From: Fragilaria radians
Taxonomy: Eukaryota; Bacillariophyta; Fragilariophyceae; Fragilariales; Fragilariaceae
Assembly: GCA_900642245.1 (NCBI GenBank)
Contig: CAAAJI010000090.1
Location: 23,097-87,096 of the forward strand
Length of the DNA stretch: 64,000 nt
Direction of reading: 5' to 3'
In this document: positions 19,701-31,600 of the stretch, piece by piece
How the letters are laid out: the number at the start of each line of letters is the position of its first letter
How positions within the stretch are numbered: position 1 is the stretch's first letter
Translations under genes and position numbers: made by a program
The notes under the pieces: generated by a model
Told to the model about the DNA's origin: nothing
The model's input: only the letters and a program-made list of their open reading frames with translations
Database searches by the model: none

Positions 19701-21485
19701 ATGTAACGGCGGCGCCGGCAGATGGAAATCCTGGATATGAAATTTGGATTAAAAGAGCTGTGTAGCATTCAAGGATATCGATGGAGAGATCACATTTGGC
19801 AGCGTAAGTCATATGGTTGCAGTCAGAGTGGAAAGGCCCAAGTGCAGAGCAGAGTACAGCGGTTCTACCTACAATGATGATTTGAATGTGGTTAAATTTA
19901 TATCAGAACTTAGGTCAGTTACAAAAGCAATGAGAAGAAACTTGAAAGTAAAGTTAACTCAAGCCATAAAGAAATCTAACTTGTCTTACAAAGTTTTACT
20001 ACCCGTGTCACTCTATTTGCCTGCAATACATGGTTTTTTATTGGCTATTAAATGTCTGAAATTCATCTGCGGGTCTTCCATAGTGAGATTCTGAGTTAAG
20101 CTGATGCTTCATGACCCAGAGTTGTTAATTATTGCTGTAAGGATTGATTGAATTGTGTAAAGTTGTATAGAAAATTTCAAGGCAGCAAAGGCTGTACCAT
20201 GGCTTAAGATTAGACTTGCTTAATTTGCCAGGTGAAAGGCTTTACTTTGATTCAAGCTCAATTAAGGAAAAATGCGTTAGTGGAGTTTGAGATGATTCTT
20301 TGATAACTTAGGTGTCTAGAAGCTGATTTATTCCTGAAGCGTAAAGGGCTTCTGAGGATGACAAGTAAGGAGGGGATTTGCTGATTGGTCAAGCTTGAAT
20401 GGAATTAATAATGAAGAGCATCGGAATGAAGAAGCACCTGAACGAAGAAGATACATCAAGTGTAAATGACCTTTAAAAGTAACTGCAAAGGAGACATAGA
20501 GTAAGACTTGTTGCAAGCGGGTAGAATTAAGTTCCTGGTAATTACTTCCATGGAAGGTTTGCTTGGGCGACCAATAAGGTGACCTCTAGAATCATATTCC
20601 TTGTGACATCAGCGTAGTGCGCAACGCTTTGAATATAATGTTGAAACTGCATTTTTTCAGGAGGAGATATACAAGAAGACATTACATGGGCATTGCTCTT
20701 GCGTGAAGGATTGATGCTCTATAGGTTGGATGCTAAAAAAAGAGAGTTTGACAACTGGCCAGAAGACAGCATATGAATTGAAGTTCTTTTAATGTATGTT
20801 ATAAAGGTTGAAGTATGTCTACGGCTCTTTTCATGGTATTAAGAATAAAATAAATTTGCAATATATCAATCAATATTTTAGATGTTCAATTGCAAGTATT
20901 TTCAAGAAGAATAAGTTAGAGATTTGATTCCAAGCCTTACTCAAGTGAATTGATAATCGAGGATCGGAGTTAAGTTGCTAAAATTCAATTTACATTGTCA
21001 AAAGAATTCGCATGAATTCACGCCGTCAAAGCCTTGGTATCGGTACGCAACAGTTGTACAATTGAAATTCGCATTAACTGTTGGAAGAGCAACTCGAGTT
21101 TTTGCATATAAATACATGATCCAATACACAAATCGGAATATTCAGTAAGAATACATTAGTCAGATCGAATGAAGAATCCAACGTTGCATTGACGTCTCAC
21201 TTGAATGAGTTGGCCTTGAAACGAGTTTAATCAACTCGAGCGCGATTCTATTCACTTATTTCTTCTCATATTGACATTAAATTACAAAGCAAGTGATTAA
21301 AAAGTAAATGAATAAATCTAATCCTAGATTCCAGGCCAAGAAAGCACAGATTTATGAGTATCCATGTTTAGAAAAAGCTACTATATTTCTCAAATCCCAC
21401 CAATGAGCTGATAAGGAACAAGGAAAGCTGACATCAAGGCGACTAAATTCAACTCCAATGTTCAGAACAGTCACTCACTTCGTTA
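16730..21485. other. long gene-poor region
   Basis: 4.75 kb with no supportable gene. Short frames at 18437-18671 and 18878-19186 (minus) and 19813-20094 (plus) have partly protein-like composition but no recognised domain or splice context; they may be decayed transposon sequence. No tRNA, clear terminal repeat or satellite was seen. Confidence 0.45.
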
Positions 21486-21875
21486 TCAACATGACCTTGA
21501 TCCAGACTTGTGAAAAATGAAGAGTTCACGACTGGTTGACGAGGAGTTAGCCACCCTGGCAGAATGAGTTTGAGAATCATACTGAAATCTGAATGTCCAA
21601 CCCATGATCTCCATGGCATCCAAGATAGTAGTAACAATATCTTCTTCATTGTGTTTTTGACATTCGTGATTTATGGAGGCGCTATAATGCAAATTTGAAT
21701 CGCGTTTGAAGACAACCTTACTCGACTTTACTGCGTAATGAATAGCATCTAGTGATTGATTTATTACACTGACGAGATCTTCTGATACAGCAGAACCGTG
21801 AAGAGAAAATGACTTAGATGATGAGATGCTCCACTCTGTTTCCTTGAACTCTTTCTTTAAAATTATCGACGGCAT
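21486..21875 (-). CDS. small unknown protein, 129 residues
   Basis: Starts with a true ATG and has balanced, protein-like composition throughout, including an amphipathic stretch (SEDLVSVINQSLDAIHYAV) and a patterned segment (EEDIVTTILDAMEIMGWTFRFQYD). This looks more like a folded domain than a chance ORF in AT-rich DNA. No family is recognised. No TM segment or signal peptide is seen. It stands alone in a gene-poor area. Confidence 0.4.
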   Translation of the reverse strand: MPSIILKKEFKETEWSISSSKSFSLHGSAVSEDLVSVINQSLDAIHYAVKSSKVVFKRDSNLHYSASINHECQKHNEEDIVTTILDAMEIMGWTFRFQYDSQTHSARVANSSSTSRELFIFHKSGSRSC

Positions 21876-23051
21876 CTTAGAAAAATTGTGAGAATTTGTC
21901 GTTTAGTCACGATTTTTTTCAAGAACACACTAGAATTCCTCAACACACAAGACACGAATGAAGGAACTGAGAGACAAATACAATTACCGATAAACTAATT
22001 TAGCACTTCATTTTGTATACCTAACATTGAATGCCGTATCAGCAAATGTAGACATGCAACTTTGCAATGCTATATGGTTAATACTGCCTATTACCAAAAT
22101 GCACATTGTTGAAAGTGGGACGCGGTTGTTTGCGGGTAAGTATAAGTATCTATAATTTGATTTTGCTCTTTCCATTTGTCTACCAATGAATTTGCAGGCA
22201 CAATCAATTCACATGTTTGTTACCCAGGAAAAATTCCTTCAATCTTAACACTCTAACTATTTTAATCTTGCCCAATACTCTTTCACCAATATCTTTAAGC
22301 CAACGGATTTGCTATATTTATTGAATGTTTCTCCACTTGAATTGTTGGTAAATGCACCAGCATCATTTCCTTTTGAATTGACAAACTAATATATAGTTCT
22401 ATTCTCCATGTTATTTCGGGATAGTGCTATCTTGTGTCATTACGTGTCGTACAGTTTCATATTGATGATTTTTGCGATAAAGGGTTGTACTTCTATTGCC
22501 CTCTTCGTCTCAGTCTGTTATTTCACTTGAAATCCAAGAGACATAAAGATTCCGACTATGCTTTGTGTGTATTTAATGTATGCTCCATGGGTGGGATGCT
22601 TGATATATAGTGCAGGGCAAAGAAGGGATGCTGTGGTGTGGCTGCTCATTGAACAATTTGGTCTCATTTATGGTATCACTTTTTTCATGGAACACAATGT
22701 CTGCAAATACTAACATGTCTACACCAAAGTCCAATAGTAGCGTTATTACATTGCTTAAGCTTTAGCTAAAGATATTCTTGTATTGCCGAATCATTTATTA
22801 GTGTCTTCAATCTTTCCAAAAGCTGACATGCTTTGGCAGATACACTAAAAATATAGTTAATTGGAAAAGATAACTCTCTTCTATATTTACCATTACACTT
22901 TAGTCTTTCTATCGGCATCTTGCAAACTCAATTTAAGAATAATCTTGAGAAATCCCCGTTTCATCTACGCTAAATGCTGCAACAATTTAACTCTCCTAAA
23001 ATCTTGGTTATCAATAACTTGAGGTCCTATTTTTGTGTTTGAACTCTCAAT
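21876..23051. other. intergenic region, no feature seen
   Basis: 1.2 kb of AT-rich DNA between the small ORF and the 3' end of aspartyl-tRNA synthetase. It includes the 3' UTR of the latter. No coding potential, RNA gene or repeat was recognised. Confidence 0.5.
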
Positions 23052-24848
23052 TTATGGCGTGCACCTATTCGGATCTCGTGGGAACATTGAGGCCTTGCGT
23101 ACATTGTCTAATCCTAAATACAAGAAAACAACACGTTCCAGACCGATGCCAGCACCTGCATGCGGACATACACCGTGTTGGAAGGACTCAATGTATGAGG
23201 TTAAACCATCCCCCGAGTCGATTCCCTTGTCGGCAAGTATCTGAACCAAAAGATCAGGGTCGTGACAACGTTGTGCTCCAGAACAAATTTCCATACCACG
23301 TATAAAGATGTCATAGGAATTAGAATATCGACTGTCGTCTGGGTCGGGCATAGTGTAGAAAGGTCGAATAGAACTTGGATATTTATCTAACATGAAGAAA
23401 TCTGTCCCGTACTTTTCTTTGATAGATTCACCAAGAGCCAATTCCATGGCTCCGTTCAAATCTCCAAAACCATCACCAATGTCAAACCCTTTCTCAACCA
23501 GTATGTCCATAGCTTCTGGCCAGTGTATTACACATGGTTCATCAGTGAATGCCAGTGGAGTCGATGCATACTGTTCGCGAATGACTGCCATCTCTTTTGC
23601 AAATCTAGTTTCTAGGCCATTGAAGATATGCTTGAACATGTTGTGAATCACTTCGAGAGTTTCCATGTAGTGCTCATCAATGGCCATTTCCAGATCTAAT
23701 CCCGTAAATTCGCACAAGTGACGCCGGGTATGGGATTTTTCTGCCCGAAAAACTGGACCGACCTCAAAGACTCGCGTCAAATCGGAGGCAATGGCCATTT
23801 GCTTGTACAACTGGGGTGACTGAGCTAAACAAGCTGTCGTGCCAAAGTAGTCAGTCGTAAAGACACCAGCGCCGGACTCCGATTCTCCAGCAATCAGTTT
23901 GGGTGTGTGTATTTCAACAAAGTTTTGGGCGTATAGTGATTCACGGAATAATTGGCAGATGGCACTCTGAACACGCATAATGGCATTATTGGCAGGGACA
24001 CGTAAATCCATCCAACGATTGTCAAGCCTTAGTTCTTGACCCAAGCGAGGAAATGGACGATCTGTTGATTGAGATGCTTCTACTTCAGCATCGCTTCGGG
24101 CAGCATCCTCTACAAAGAAAGGAAGTACAGTATCTGCTGCAGATACAGAGTGAATGCGTCGAATTGCAAGTTCCAAGGTTTGAACAGAACAAGATCGAAC
24201 TTGCGCATCGACCAAGGATCCTTCAATGTCTACAATTGATTCGCATGTGAGAGACTTGAGATATTTTATCATTTTTTGAGACATTTCGGGTTGATCTTTG
24301 TCTTTAAAGAATGTGGCCTGTACCGTATGAAAGGAGCCCTGACGCAAAACCAAAAAGCTTGATCCACCCTTTACACGTATCGACTGTAATCTCCCCCGTA
24401 TCCATATGACATCACCAGCCTTATGTGTTGTTTCTAAGTCATCCACCTTGCTAAACACACGTCCCGATCGACTTTGTGACATGACTCGTGTATAATCGCC
24501 GTAAGGTAGATAGCTATTTTGTTCCTCATTTGAAAGATAGGTGACAGGCAAAATACGATCCGCTTCTTCTCTTGCGGCGGCTTCTGCAGCTTTTTTCGCC
24601 TTCTTCTCTTCTTTGAGGCGCTCTTGCTCAGCCCTACATCATTTTCATTTGAGAAGAAAAAGAATGAAGTTAAGAGACCCTCCAAAACACCGTACATACA
24701 ACAAAACAAAACTTTGATGGCAAACTAAAGGGTTCAAATTGAAGAATAGAACAACTTACTTTTTCTCTTCACGCAAAGCCTTGAGAGCTGCCTTTTCTTC
24801 TTCTGTTTTTTCACCCAAAACATCCGATGATGATGATGATGATGTCAT
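23052..24848 (-). CDS. aspartyl-tRNA synthetase, eukaryotic cytosolic type, two exons
   Basis: Exons 24760-24848 and 23052-24633 join across a 126-bp intron (GTAAGT...GTAG) in phase 2, giving 556 residues; yeast cytosolic AspRS is about the same length. Exon 1 has a poly-Ser tract and leads into a Lys/Ala/Glu-rich helix (LKEEKKAKKAAEAAAREEA), as in the tRNA-binding extensions of fungal and animal AspRS. Then come the OB-fold anticodon domain (DVIWIRGRLQSIRVKG) and the class II core: motif 2 FRAEKSHTRRHLCEFTGLD and motif 3 GAGIGLERVVFLYL, ending SMFPRDP. It charges tRNA-Asp. The same frame is open upstream to ATGs at 24962 and 25001, which would add a leader with an SAFAP motif (see findings), so 24848 is the cytosolic start by inference. 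Confidence 0.96.
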
Positions 24849-25225
24849 CCAGCGGGAGTAATTTGGCTGCCGACATTTTGGAAAATGAGTTTGAGAATGC
24901 AACCATGGAGATACCGTCGAAAGACGTGGCGCAAATGCTGACAATCGCCGAACAGAAAGCATGCACCAAACAATCCGCACAAAGGTGCCAACTACATGCA
25001 TGTCAATGTCACGAGAATTCCGGGGTAATTTCTTTTTTTGCCCGAGGAGCTGGTTTGGAAGGGGGTGGGTTCGGTAGTATGTTAAAATAGTACAATACAA
25101 CGGCTTCAGTGGTTCTGCATGTTTCTTGTTCCAACACAAGTACGCACGTGCGAGGGGGAATGGATCAACTCACATAAGGATAATTGAAAAGGAATGACAC
25201 ATTGTTGAATGTTCGATGAAAAAAC
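24849..25225. promoter_or_regulatory. divergent promoter region, AspRS and MDP1-like genes
   Basis: 377 bp between two divergent start codons. On the minus side an ATG-started, in-frame leader for AspRS occupies 24849-25001, leaving about 225 bp for both promoters if that start is used. An out-of-frame ATG in good context also lies just upstream of the AspRS start and gives a short reading frame (MSAAKLLPLDD...). It could lower initiation at 24848. Confidence 0.45.
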
Positions 25226-25942
25226 ATGATAGGCAAAAACGCTTTCCTATTTTTAGTTTGGAGCATCTTCATCACAACAATTACCAAAGCCTTTTATTTC
25301 CACCAATACCGCTACTCGTCGCATATTTCTAAATATCAGGTAGATGTATCGAGATCGAAAGTTTCTATTTCTTGTAATCCACGTTTAATCGACTTGGATT
25401 TGGATGGAAATTTGTGGAGGCCTGAAATGTATGAATTGACTTGGGATGGATATAATCATTCTCCATTTACAAAAATTAGTGATACAAAACTAAAGTCTCA
25501 GATAAATACAGTGGTGTCATTGATTGGAGATGTAGCAGATTTACTTGACGAATTCGTTTTGGAACAAGATGCCATAAAGGATAAAGATACACTGAAGGGC
25601 ACTCAACTAGCGATTTCTTCACGTACAGATGTTCCTGTATGGGCCAAGGAACTTTTATCTAAATTTACTCTTCCCCGATCGCAAAAAACATTGGAGGAAG
25701 CAATCACGGGACCTTGGGAAATAAGTTACGACCGGAAGGTGATTCATTTTCAGAGATTAACGAAAGTTACTGGAATCCCTTGGCAGGAAATGATATTTTT
25801 CGACAATGAGTATGGAAATTGTCAAAGTATTGCACAGCTAGGAGTAACAGTGGGATATTGTCCGCAAGGAATTACCAGACCCATATGGGAGTCAACCATG
25901 AAAGCATTTCCAAATACAGACGGTACCGTAATCGAAGCATAA
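25226..25942 (+). CDS. MDP1-like HAD phosphatase with signal-type N-terminus
   Basis: 238 residues. The core resembles magnesium-dependent phosphatase-1: PRLIDLDLDGNLW aligns with PKLAVFDLDYTLW, so D58 is the predicted nucleophile and D60 the acid/base; the usual Thr is N62. Motif II is AISSRTDVPVWAKELL, and the end matches KVTHFERL..TGVPFSQMVFFDDE..N as KVIHFQRLTKVTGIPWQEMIFFDNEYGN. About 22 hydrophobic residues at the start end at ITKA-FYF; a signal peptide followed by Phe is the diatom plastid-import pattern. Animal MDP1 acts on protein phosphotyrosine and sugar-protein adducts; the substrate here is unknown. Converges with the GST gene, 68 bp between stops. Confidence 0.83.
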   Translation: MIGKNAFLFLVWSIFITTITKAFYFHQYRYSSHISKYQVDVSRSKVSISCNPRLIDLDLDGNLWRPEMYELTWDGYNHSPFTKISDTKLKSQINTVVSLIGDVADLLDEFVLEQDAIKDKDTLKGTQLAISSRTDVPVWAKELLSKFTLPRSQKTLEEAITGPWEISYDRKVIHFQRLTKVTGIPWQEMIFFDNEYGNCQSIAQLGVTVGYCPQGITRPIWESTMKAFPNTDGTVIEA

Positions 25943-26010
25943 CAACGGTGGAAACCACAAAAATTGAACGATCTGCTCTAGATTTTGATATAGTCCATGC
26001 CATACCGGTA

Positions 26011-26805
26011 TTATATATATTTAGCAAGTTTCAAATTTCTTTCATATTTAGATTTTACCCGCTGTTCTATTCGTTTGTAGCTCCTGGAAGATTTGTATGG
26101 ATGATTTGGTGCAGCTGCCAAACGTTTACTTATGGGAATGTCTCCGTTGCCGTTTTGAAGATTCCCCAACACCGTCAAAGCGTGGTGCGCCTCATCATGG
26201 TGGGGAAGTAATTTCATGCGCTCCGCCCAAGCTGCGATTCGAGGATAGTCACCCATTTGCGGCAACAATCCAGTCATGTATACCTGTGCGAATTCTTCAT
26301 AGGCCAACATGTCTGCTATACTTACATCATTCCCAGCGACGTACGCGTCGTCTTGAAGCCAACCATCCTCAATGACATTTAGCACAGATTCAATATCCTT
26401 GACGTCTTCCTCAGTTATTGTATACTGTAAATCGGGACGGAGTTGAGAAACTTGAAGCTTTGCCAACTTTCGGGTGCCGCCATGATGCCAATGCATGTAG
26501 GAGTCAATCGTTGCCTTTCGGGCTGATCCAGGACTCCCATACCACGTATCTGTAAATCCATATCGTTCACAAACATACGATAAGATTGCAGGAGACTCAG
26601 ATATACTGATATTGCCGTCTTCCAATAAAGGAACTGTGCTGCTTCTACCTCTGCTTTTCATTTTGAATGATTCGTGAAGCGTTCCCATCTTATTCTTCAT
26701 ACCAGGAACTGTCAGAATAATTTCAAAATCTAACTTTTGCTGGAGAAGTGTCCATGCAACAGATCGAAATGGCTGCGATAGAGGGACACCGTACAATTTC
26801 ATCAT
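26011..26805 (-). CDS. theta-like glutathione S-transferase
   Basis: 264 residues from tandem ATGs at 26805; the frame is open to 26973 but with no earlier ATG. The thioredoxin-like domain starts MMKLYGVPLSQPFRSV, matching LYLDLLSQPCRAV of theta GSTs, with the Ser of LSQP as candidate catalytic residue. STVPLLEDGNISISESPAIL is the glutathione-binding cis-Pro and SES block. The helical domain has YMHWHHGGTRK, like YLAWQHTTLR, and the N-capping box appears as GNDVSIADMLAYEEFAQV. A basic tail follows the family end. Role: glutathione conjugation or peroxide detoxification, probably cytosolic. Confidence 0.9.
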   Translation of the reverse strand: MMKLYGVPLSQPFRSVAWTLLQQKLDFEIILTVPGMKNKMGTLHESFKMKSRGRSSTVPLLEDGNISISESPAILSYVCERYGFTDTWYGSPGSARKATIDSYMHWHHGGTRKLAKLQVSQLRPDLQYTITEEDVKDIESVLNVIEDGWLQDDAYVAGNDVSIADMLAYEEFAQVYMTGLLPQMGDYPRIAAWAERMKLLPHHDEAHHALTVLGNLQNGNGDIPISKRLAAAPNHPYKSSRSYKRIEQRVKSKYERNLKLAKYI

Positions 26806-28631
26806 TCTCTTGGAATCGAAGCAAAGAAAATGTATTTTCTGCAACCTTGTGACCTCATGTGAGATGAGGTGTCCCCAGGATTTACAATATAGTAAACGCC
26901 TTGTACTAGCGTACCGGATAAAAATCAGGGAAAAGAAAATGCACTTTGAACTTTGATGAAAATAACTTTTCACCAGAATGACATCAAATTGTATACCCAG
27001 GGTTACGGAAGTTATTTCTATAGGTTAAGCCTATTCAATAGGCTTTTAGACTTTGTAACCATTTCCCCTCCAAACATGAGTTGGCAGGAAATAATCTAAA
27101 AGTTCTCTGAAAAATAACTCTGGTGTCCCGAATCATAAAATCCTTTGAAATATTATGGTGTCAAGGATGGATTGTGAGCTATCCCACTATTATTCTTTGC
27201 TTCTCACATAAATGATAGGGTGGCTTTGACTTAGAAAATAATATCAGTCACTATTGAATCTAAATATGATCAAGATAACCCTTTGTGTGTTGTCTAGCTC
27301 TTGCCATTCTGCTGATTACATTTAATAAGATTTTGATAAGGAAACTTTTTCCAACTTCTTGGGACTCCCTTTTTTTGTTTAATGCGATGTAATCTTATGA
27401 TTTGCTGAATATGTCAACTATCACAGAACGGGTATGAAGACGATTAGAGCAATCACATTCTAAAATGTGTCTACCTCTGTCTAGGACAAAGTAATTGTTG
27501 ATGAGCAAGAAAAAGGTCTGCAGCCCTTACCAATAATCAAGTTTTCTCGTAGAATGACCAAGCTTTGAGGATCTTGACTTCGTTACTTTTTTCATAATCA
27601 TTATGGATCTTGATTCAATAACTTTAACTGCCACACAATCATCAACCATTGGGACGTTTTTCCACAATATTTTTATCCTGGCATAATGCATGGAATAGTG
27701 ACCACTTTTTTGCTATTTTGATTCAGCAATAAGCTACCAACTATGTGGTGATGAAGCAAATACGAAAATCAGAAGTACCAACTTTGCTATGCCATTTGCC
27801 TGATTTTAATTTAGACACACTCACGCCCTGAAAACTATAAGCTTATGAATCATGTTTTACAATAGGTTACACTTCAAAAGCCTCCTAACTACTGGTGGAA
27901 TTCTTGCATTTTCTTTGAGTTCAAATTTTCACCTATATCAGAAATTGCTTATATCAGAAATTGCAGTATATATAACATGTTCAGTATACTCAACCGTAGT
28001 TTCTTCCGCATCACATGACTTGTTCTCCGTCACTTAATGCGTTCATTGTCAAGAATCTGATGAATAACATTTTTTAAATTTTATTCCTCTTTTGAGATAC
28101 AATCCCACACTGGATTTCCTTTATCGATTGTATTGAAGTTGCAGGATACATTAACTTTTACAAGCTTATTCCTCTCTCAATGTGCTGATCAATCAAGATA
28201 GCCTAATCCTTGCCTTTTCTGTTGAGCAAAGTAGTGAGAGCGAAATTATACAGAAGCAATTTGAAATGACATCCAGAGCTGTCTTATGTCCTTGAGTTAT
28301 GGCTTTTTTGTATAGGCCATCATCTAGTCCAAAGTGTAGTGAAGATCTTAAACTTTTTTCTAGAATCTTGCAGCCAAAAAGAATCATGCGTATGTACAAT
28401 GAAATCTTGCGGTATTCCTTACAACGCTTTTATGACTCTTTCATGTGCTACCCTACGTACTAGTAGTACTCGCGAATAGAAGTCATTTAATGACATGAAA
28501 TTTGCAACTATGCCAAATCCTTTTTGAGAAAAGTGAAACTCGAAAATCGCTAGTTCCATCAGGCTCCCAGTTTTCGTACAAAATTCCCGTGAAACCTACG
28601 AAAAAAGGGGCACAGTCCTATTTTGAAGATC
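26806..28631. other. divergent intergenic region
   Basis: 1.8 kb between the divergent starts of the GST and TPR genes, so it contains both promoters. AT-rich with no supportable ORF. A 16-bp tandem duplication lies at 27934-27964. No promoter element was recognised. Confidence 0.5.
27934..27964. repeat. two-copy 16-bp tandem duplication
   Basis: TATATCAGAAATTGC occurs twice at a 16-base spacing (27934 and 27950). Copies are identical over 15 bases. It looks like a recent slippage event in non-coding DNA. Confidence 0.7.
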
Positions 28632-31600
28632 ATGGAGAAATCGCCGCAAAAGGAAATGGATCTTAAAGCGGAAGTTATGAAAGCAGAGCTTGACATTCCG
28701 TTGCGAGAAGATGAAGAAAATGCTAGGGAAGGTGAAAAACTTTCGGATCACTCTGCGCTTGCAATGCACGAAATCAAGTCCGACTCGAGTATGAATCCTT
28801 GGTGGATTGACTTCATGAAAGAAGAAGGTCTATTCGAGGATGACACGAACACAATTTTCAAAGATGGCGCAATAATAAGCATGGATCAAGCAGAAAATTT
28901 GAAAGATACGTCGTTGATAAATGAAAAGAGGGCCCATTTCCAAGATGATGTAGACCAAGATGAGGCCATAGGAGACGACGATGATAACGATGAAGACTCA
29001 GTCGAAGAAGAATCCGAAGATGATTTAAAGGAGAGGCTATGGGTTGTGGCTAGAAATCACTGGAACTATGATTATACAAAGAGAGGTTCACGGCGTAAAG
29101 ATAGCTCTACAAATATGAACGAATCAGAAATGGCTCTTCTTCAGCCGGCAATTGATGATCATCAGGACCAAGAACGAATTCAAACATTTCGAAACCACCT
29201 TCTTGCTTGTATTTACGCTTACAATCAAGTCTTTGGTGATGTCAACACATCAGATGACAAGGAAAAATCTCCACTCCATGCAGAAGCTAGAATGATGAGT
29301 CCCTATGTGCCACTAGCTGTTGCTCGTAGACTATTTGTTCTTGTACTGAGAAGTATCAAGACTAAAGAAAAGGAGCATATGGAGGAAGCCGAGGAAACAG
29401 GGGAAGGATCTCGTCCTCGTGGGGATAACTTCTTTTACTTTGTTGAACATGTTACTCAAATTCTTTTCAGCCCCGAGTTGGGTATCTTTCGGACGTACAT
29501 TGTAGAACCTCAAACTTCAGCCGTGGAAAAAATGAAAAAAGGATCAGAGGGCAAGCGTATCCGAACAGATGGAATAGCTGATGATAGGCAACGGCAGAGA
29601 GACACAGAGAGATTGCTCTACGGGGATATGTATGCGGAAGAAAAAAAGCAGGACGGGGATGACCTAGAATTGGAGGGAGGTGATCCCGATGGCCCCGAAG
29701 AAGAAGTAAGAGTTAGAAAAGGTATCGCTCCGCTGATTGGGACTATTCTTGAGGACGAACAATTCCTTGGACGCGATACGGATTGGACTGGGTCATTTGT
29801 GCAAGAAGTTCTGTTAAACGGACTTTTGCAAGAGTCTCTTCCGGAAGACTCTGTAGCCGTTTCAAACTTTTTGTCTGCTAGATTGGATCGACGAAGCCAT
29901 ACCACCTTGGCTTACATGTACGCCATTCGATACTTTCCACATTTTTTTGTTCGATCCTTTTGGAAAAAGAGTTCAACACCGACATTAAATCTACTAGCCA
30001 AGTACTTTGCGGACTCAAAAATAATTCGCAGCCGTTTGATTGTTCTGGGAATCTACACAGGTGTACTCGTCCACATTGGCGAGCTTAATGCACTTTTCAA
30101 GGATATATGCGTTGGAGATGCATTTGATACAGCACACTGGGATGAGTTTTTAAGAAATGTACATCGTTCGATTGCTTCCTCCTTAAGTTTGGTTCTTGAG
30201 GAAAACATGCGGTCTGCGGATTTTCTGCCGTCAAAAACAGTTCATGGTATTGATTGGAAATTCACAGAAATAAAAGATAATCCATCATTCAAAATCGAAG
30301 AGGATCATCCACAGATTGTATCCGTTTGCTTAGAAATCGGTCGATCATTTCATTTTCAAGGCATCAATCTTGGAAAAATGGAGCAAGATCGGATGGCCAA
30401 AAGTACGGATCTTGACGTCGTATTCCATAAACGCAGCTTTGATGATAGAATGACTGAACTTGAAGTAGATGCCTACCTTGAAGCACAAAGCGCCTTCAAT
30501 GGATCGTTAAAAGTTTTACAACGAGCAGAGAAAGCAATAAAGGAACGTCATCTCTCAATGCTTGAAGAAGCAAGAGCTCGCGAAGAAGATGACCCTCTTC
30601 GCCCTTCGAAAAAAATGATGCCTATTCGTAAATTTGATGCATCGAGATCAAGAGAAATAAAGCACATACATGAGGCACGAATTACGATTGAACTCTATCT
30701 CTCTGACACTCTAACAACTCTAGCATATTGCTATGAAGCAAAACTTTCTGAGTTTTCTTTAGCACTCAAATGCTACAATGACTCTTTAGTTTTCTATTCG
30801 AAACATATCGGCAGGTCTCACCCTACAGTGTTCCATTCATTACAGTGCTTAGGCATGATTCACATGGAATTGAAGCAGTGGAAAGAGGCGGCAAGATGTT
30901 TAATTGAATGCATTAATTTAATGAAGCAGAGACTTCCTCCTGGAACTCAACCGATCCAGAATGGTGTTTTTGTTTTCAAATCGATATCGGAAAATAGAGA
31001 TATGGCGACATTACTACAGTGCTTGGGTGTGGTACGTTCAGAACTTGGTGACCATGATGCATCTTTCGATTGTCTGTCAAAATCGATTGATCAAATGGCC
31101 TTAACCGTTCTTCGTGACAAATTACCTCAAGATAACAGCATCATAGTTCGTCCACCTAGCGACCCATTTATCAGTGACTCCTTGTCAAAGATGGTGGCAT
31201 CCTTGTTTGAGAAATTAAATTCTTTGAAATATAAATACGTGAAAAGGCGGTTAACAATGTTATATGGTGAGGAAGAGGAGTTAGATGTCGAATCATTCGA
31301 TGAACCTAGATTATCTCGTCTGCAAGTTGAAAGACGAGCAATAGAAATTGCTAGAGATGCGGTTCGAATGAGGAGAATCATTACGTTTGTTGACGACCGA
31401 AGGTTTCAGTCACAAGAAATGATTACAAACGATTTCGATCCTTCGAAAACTAAGCGAGTTCAATGGTTTGACGTTCTAGATTTGATGAGAGATCTACTGA
31501 ATCTTGGGAAACTGCTCTTTCGTAGACGTGACTATGCGGATAGCATCGACTGTTGGAAAGAGGCTCTTTCGTTGATGGAAAATGCTCAAGAAAAGAATTA

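Noticed and set aside
24827..25090. 87-residue plus-strand ORF with a Met run
   Set aside because: Antisense to AspRS exon 1; the Met run is the reverse of the poly-Ser codons.
24882..25100. ATG in good context giving MSAAKLLPLDD upstream of AspRS
   Set aside because: The frame differs from AspRS and stops shortly after, so it is at most a short upstream ORF.
25819..26211. 130-residue plus-strand ORF
   Set aside because: Overlaps the end of the MDP1-like gene in another frame and runs antisense into the GST gene.
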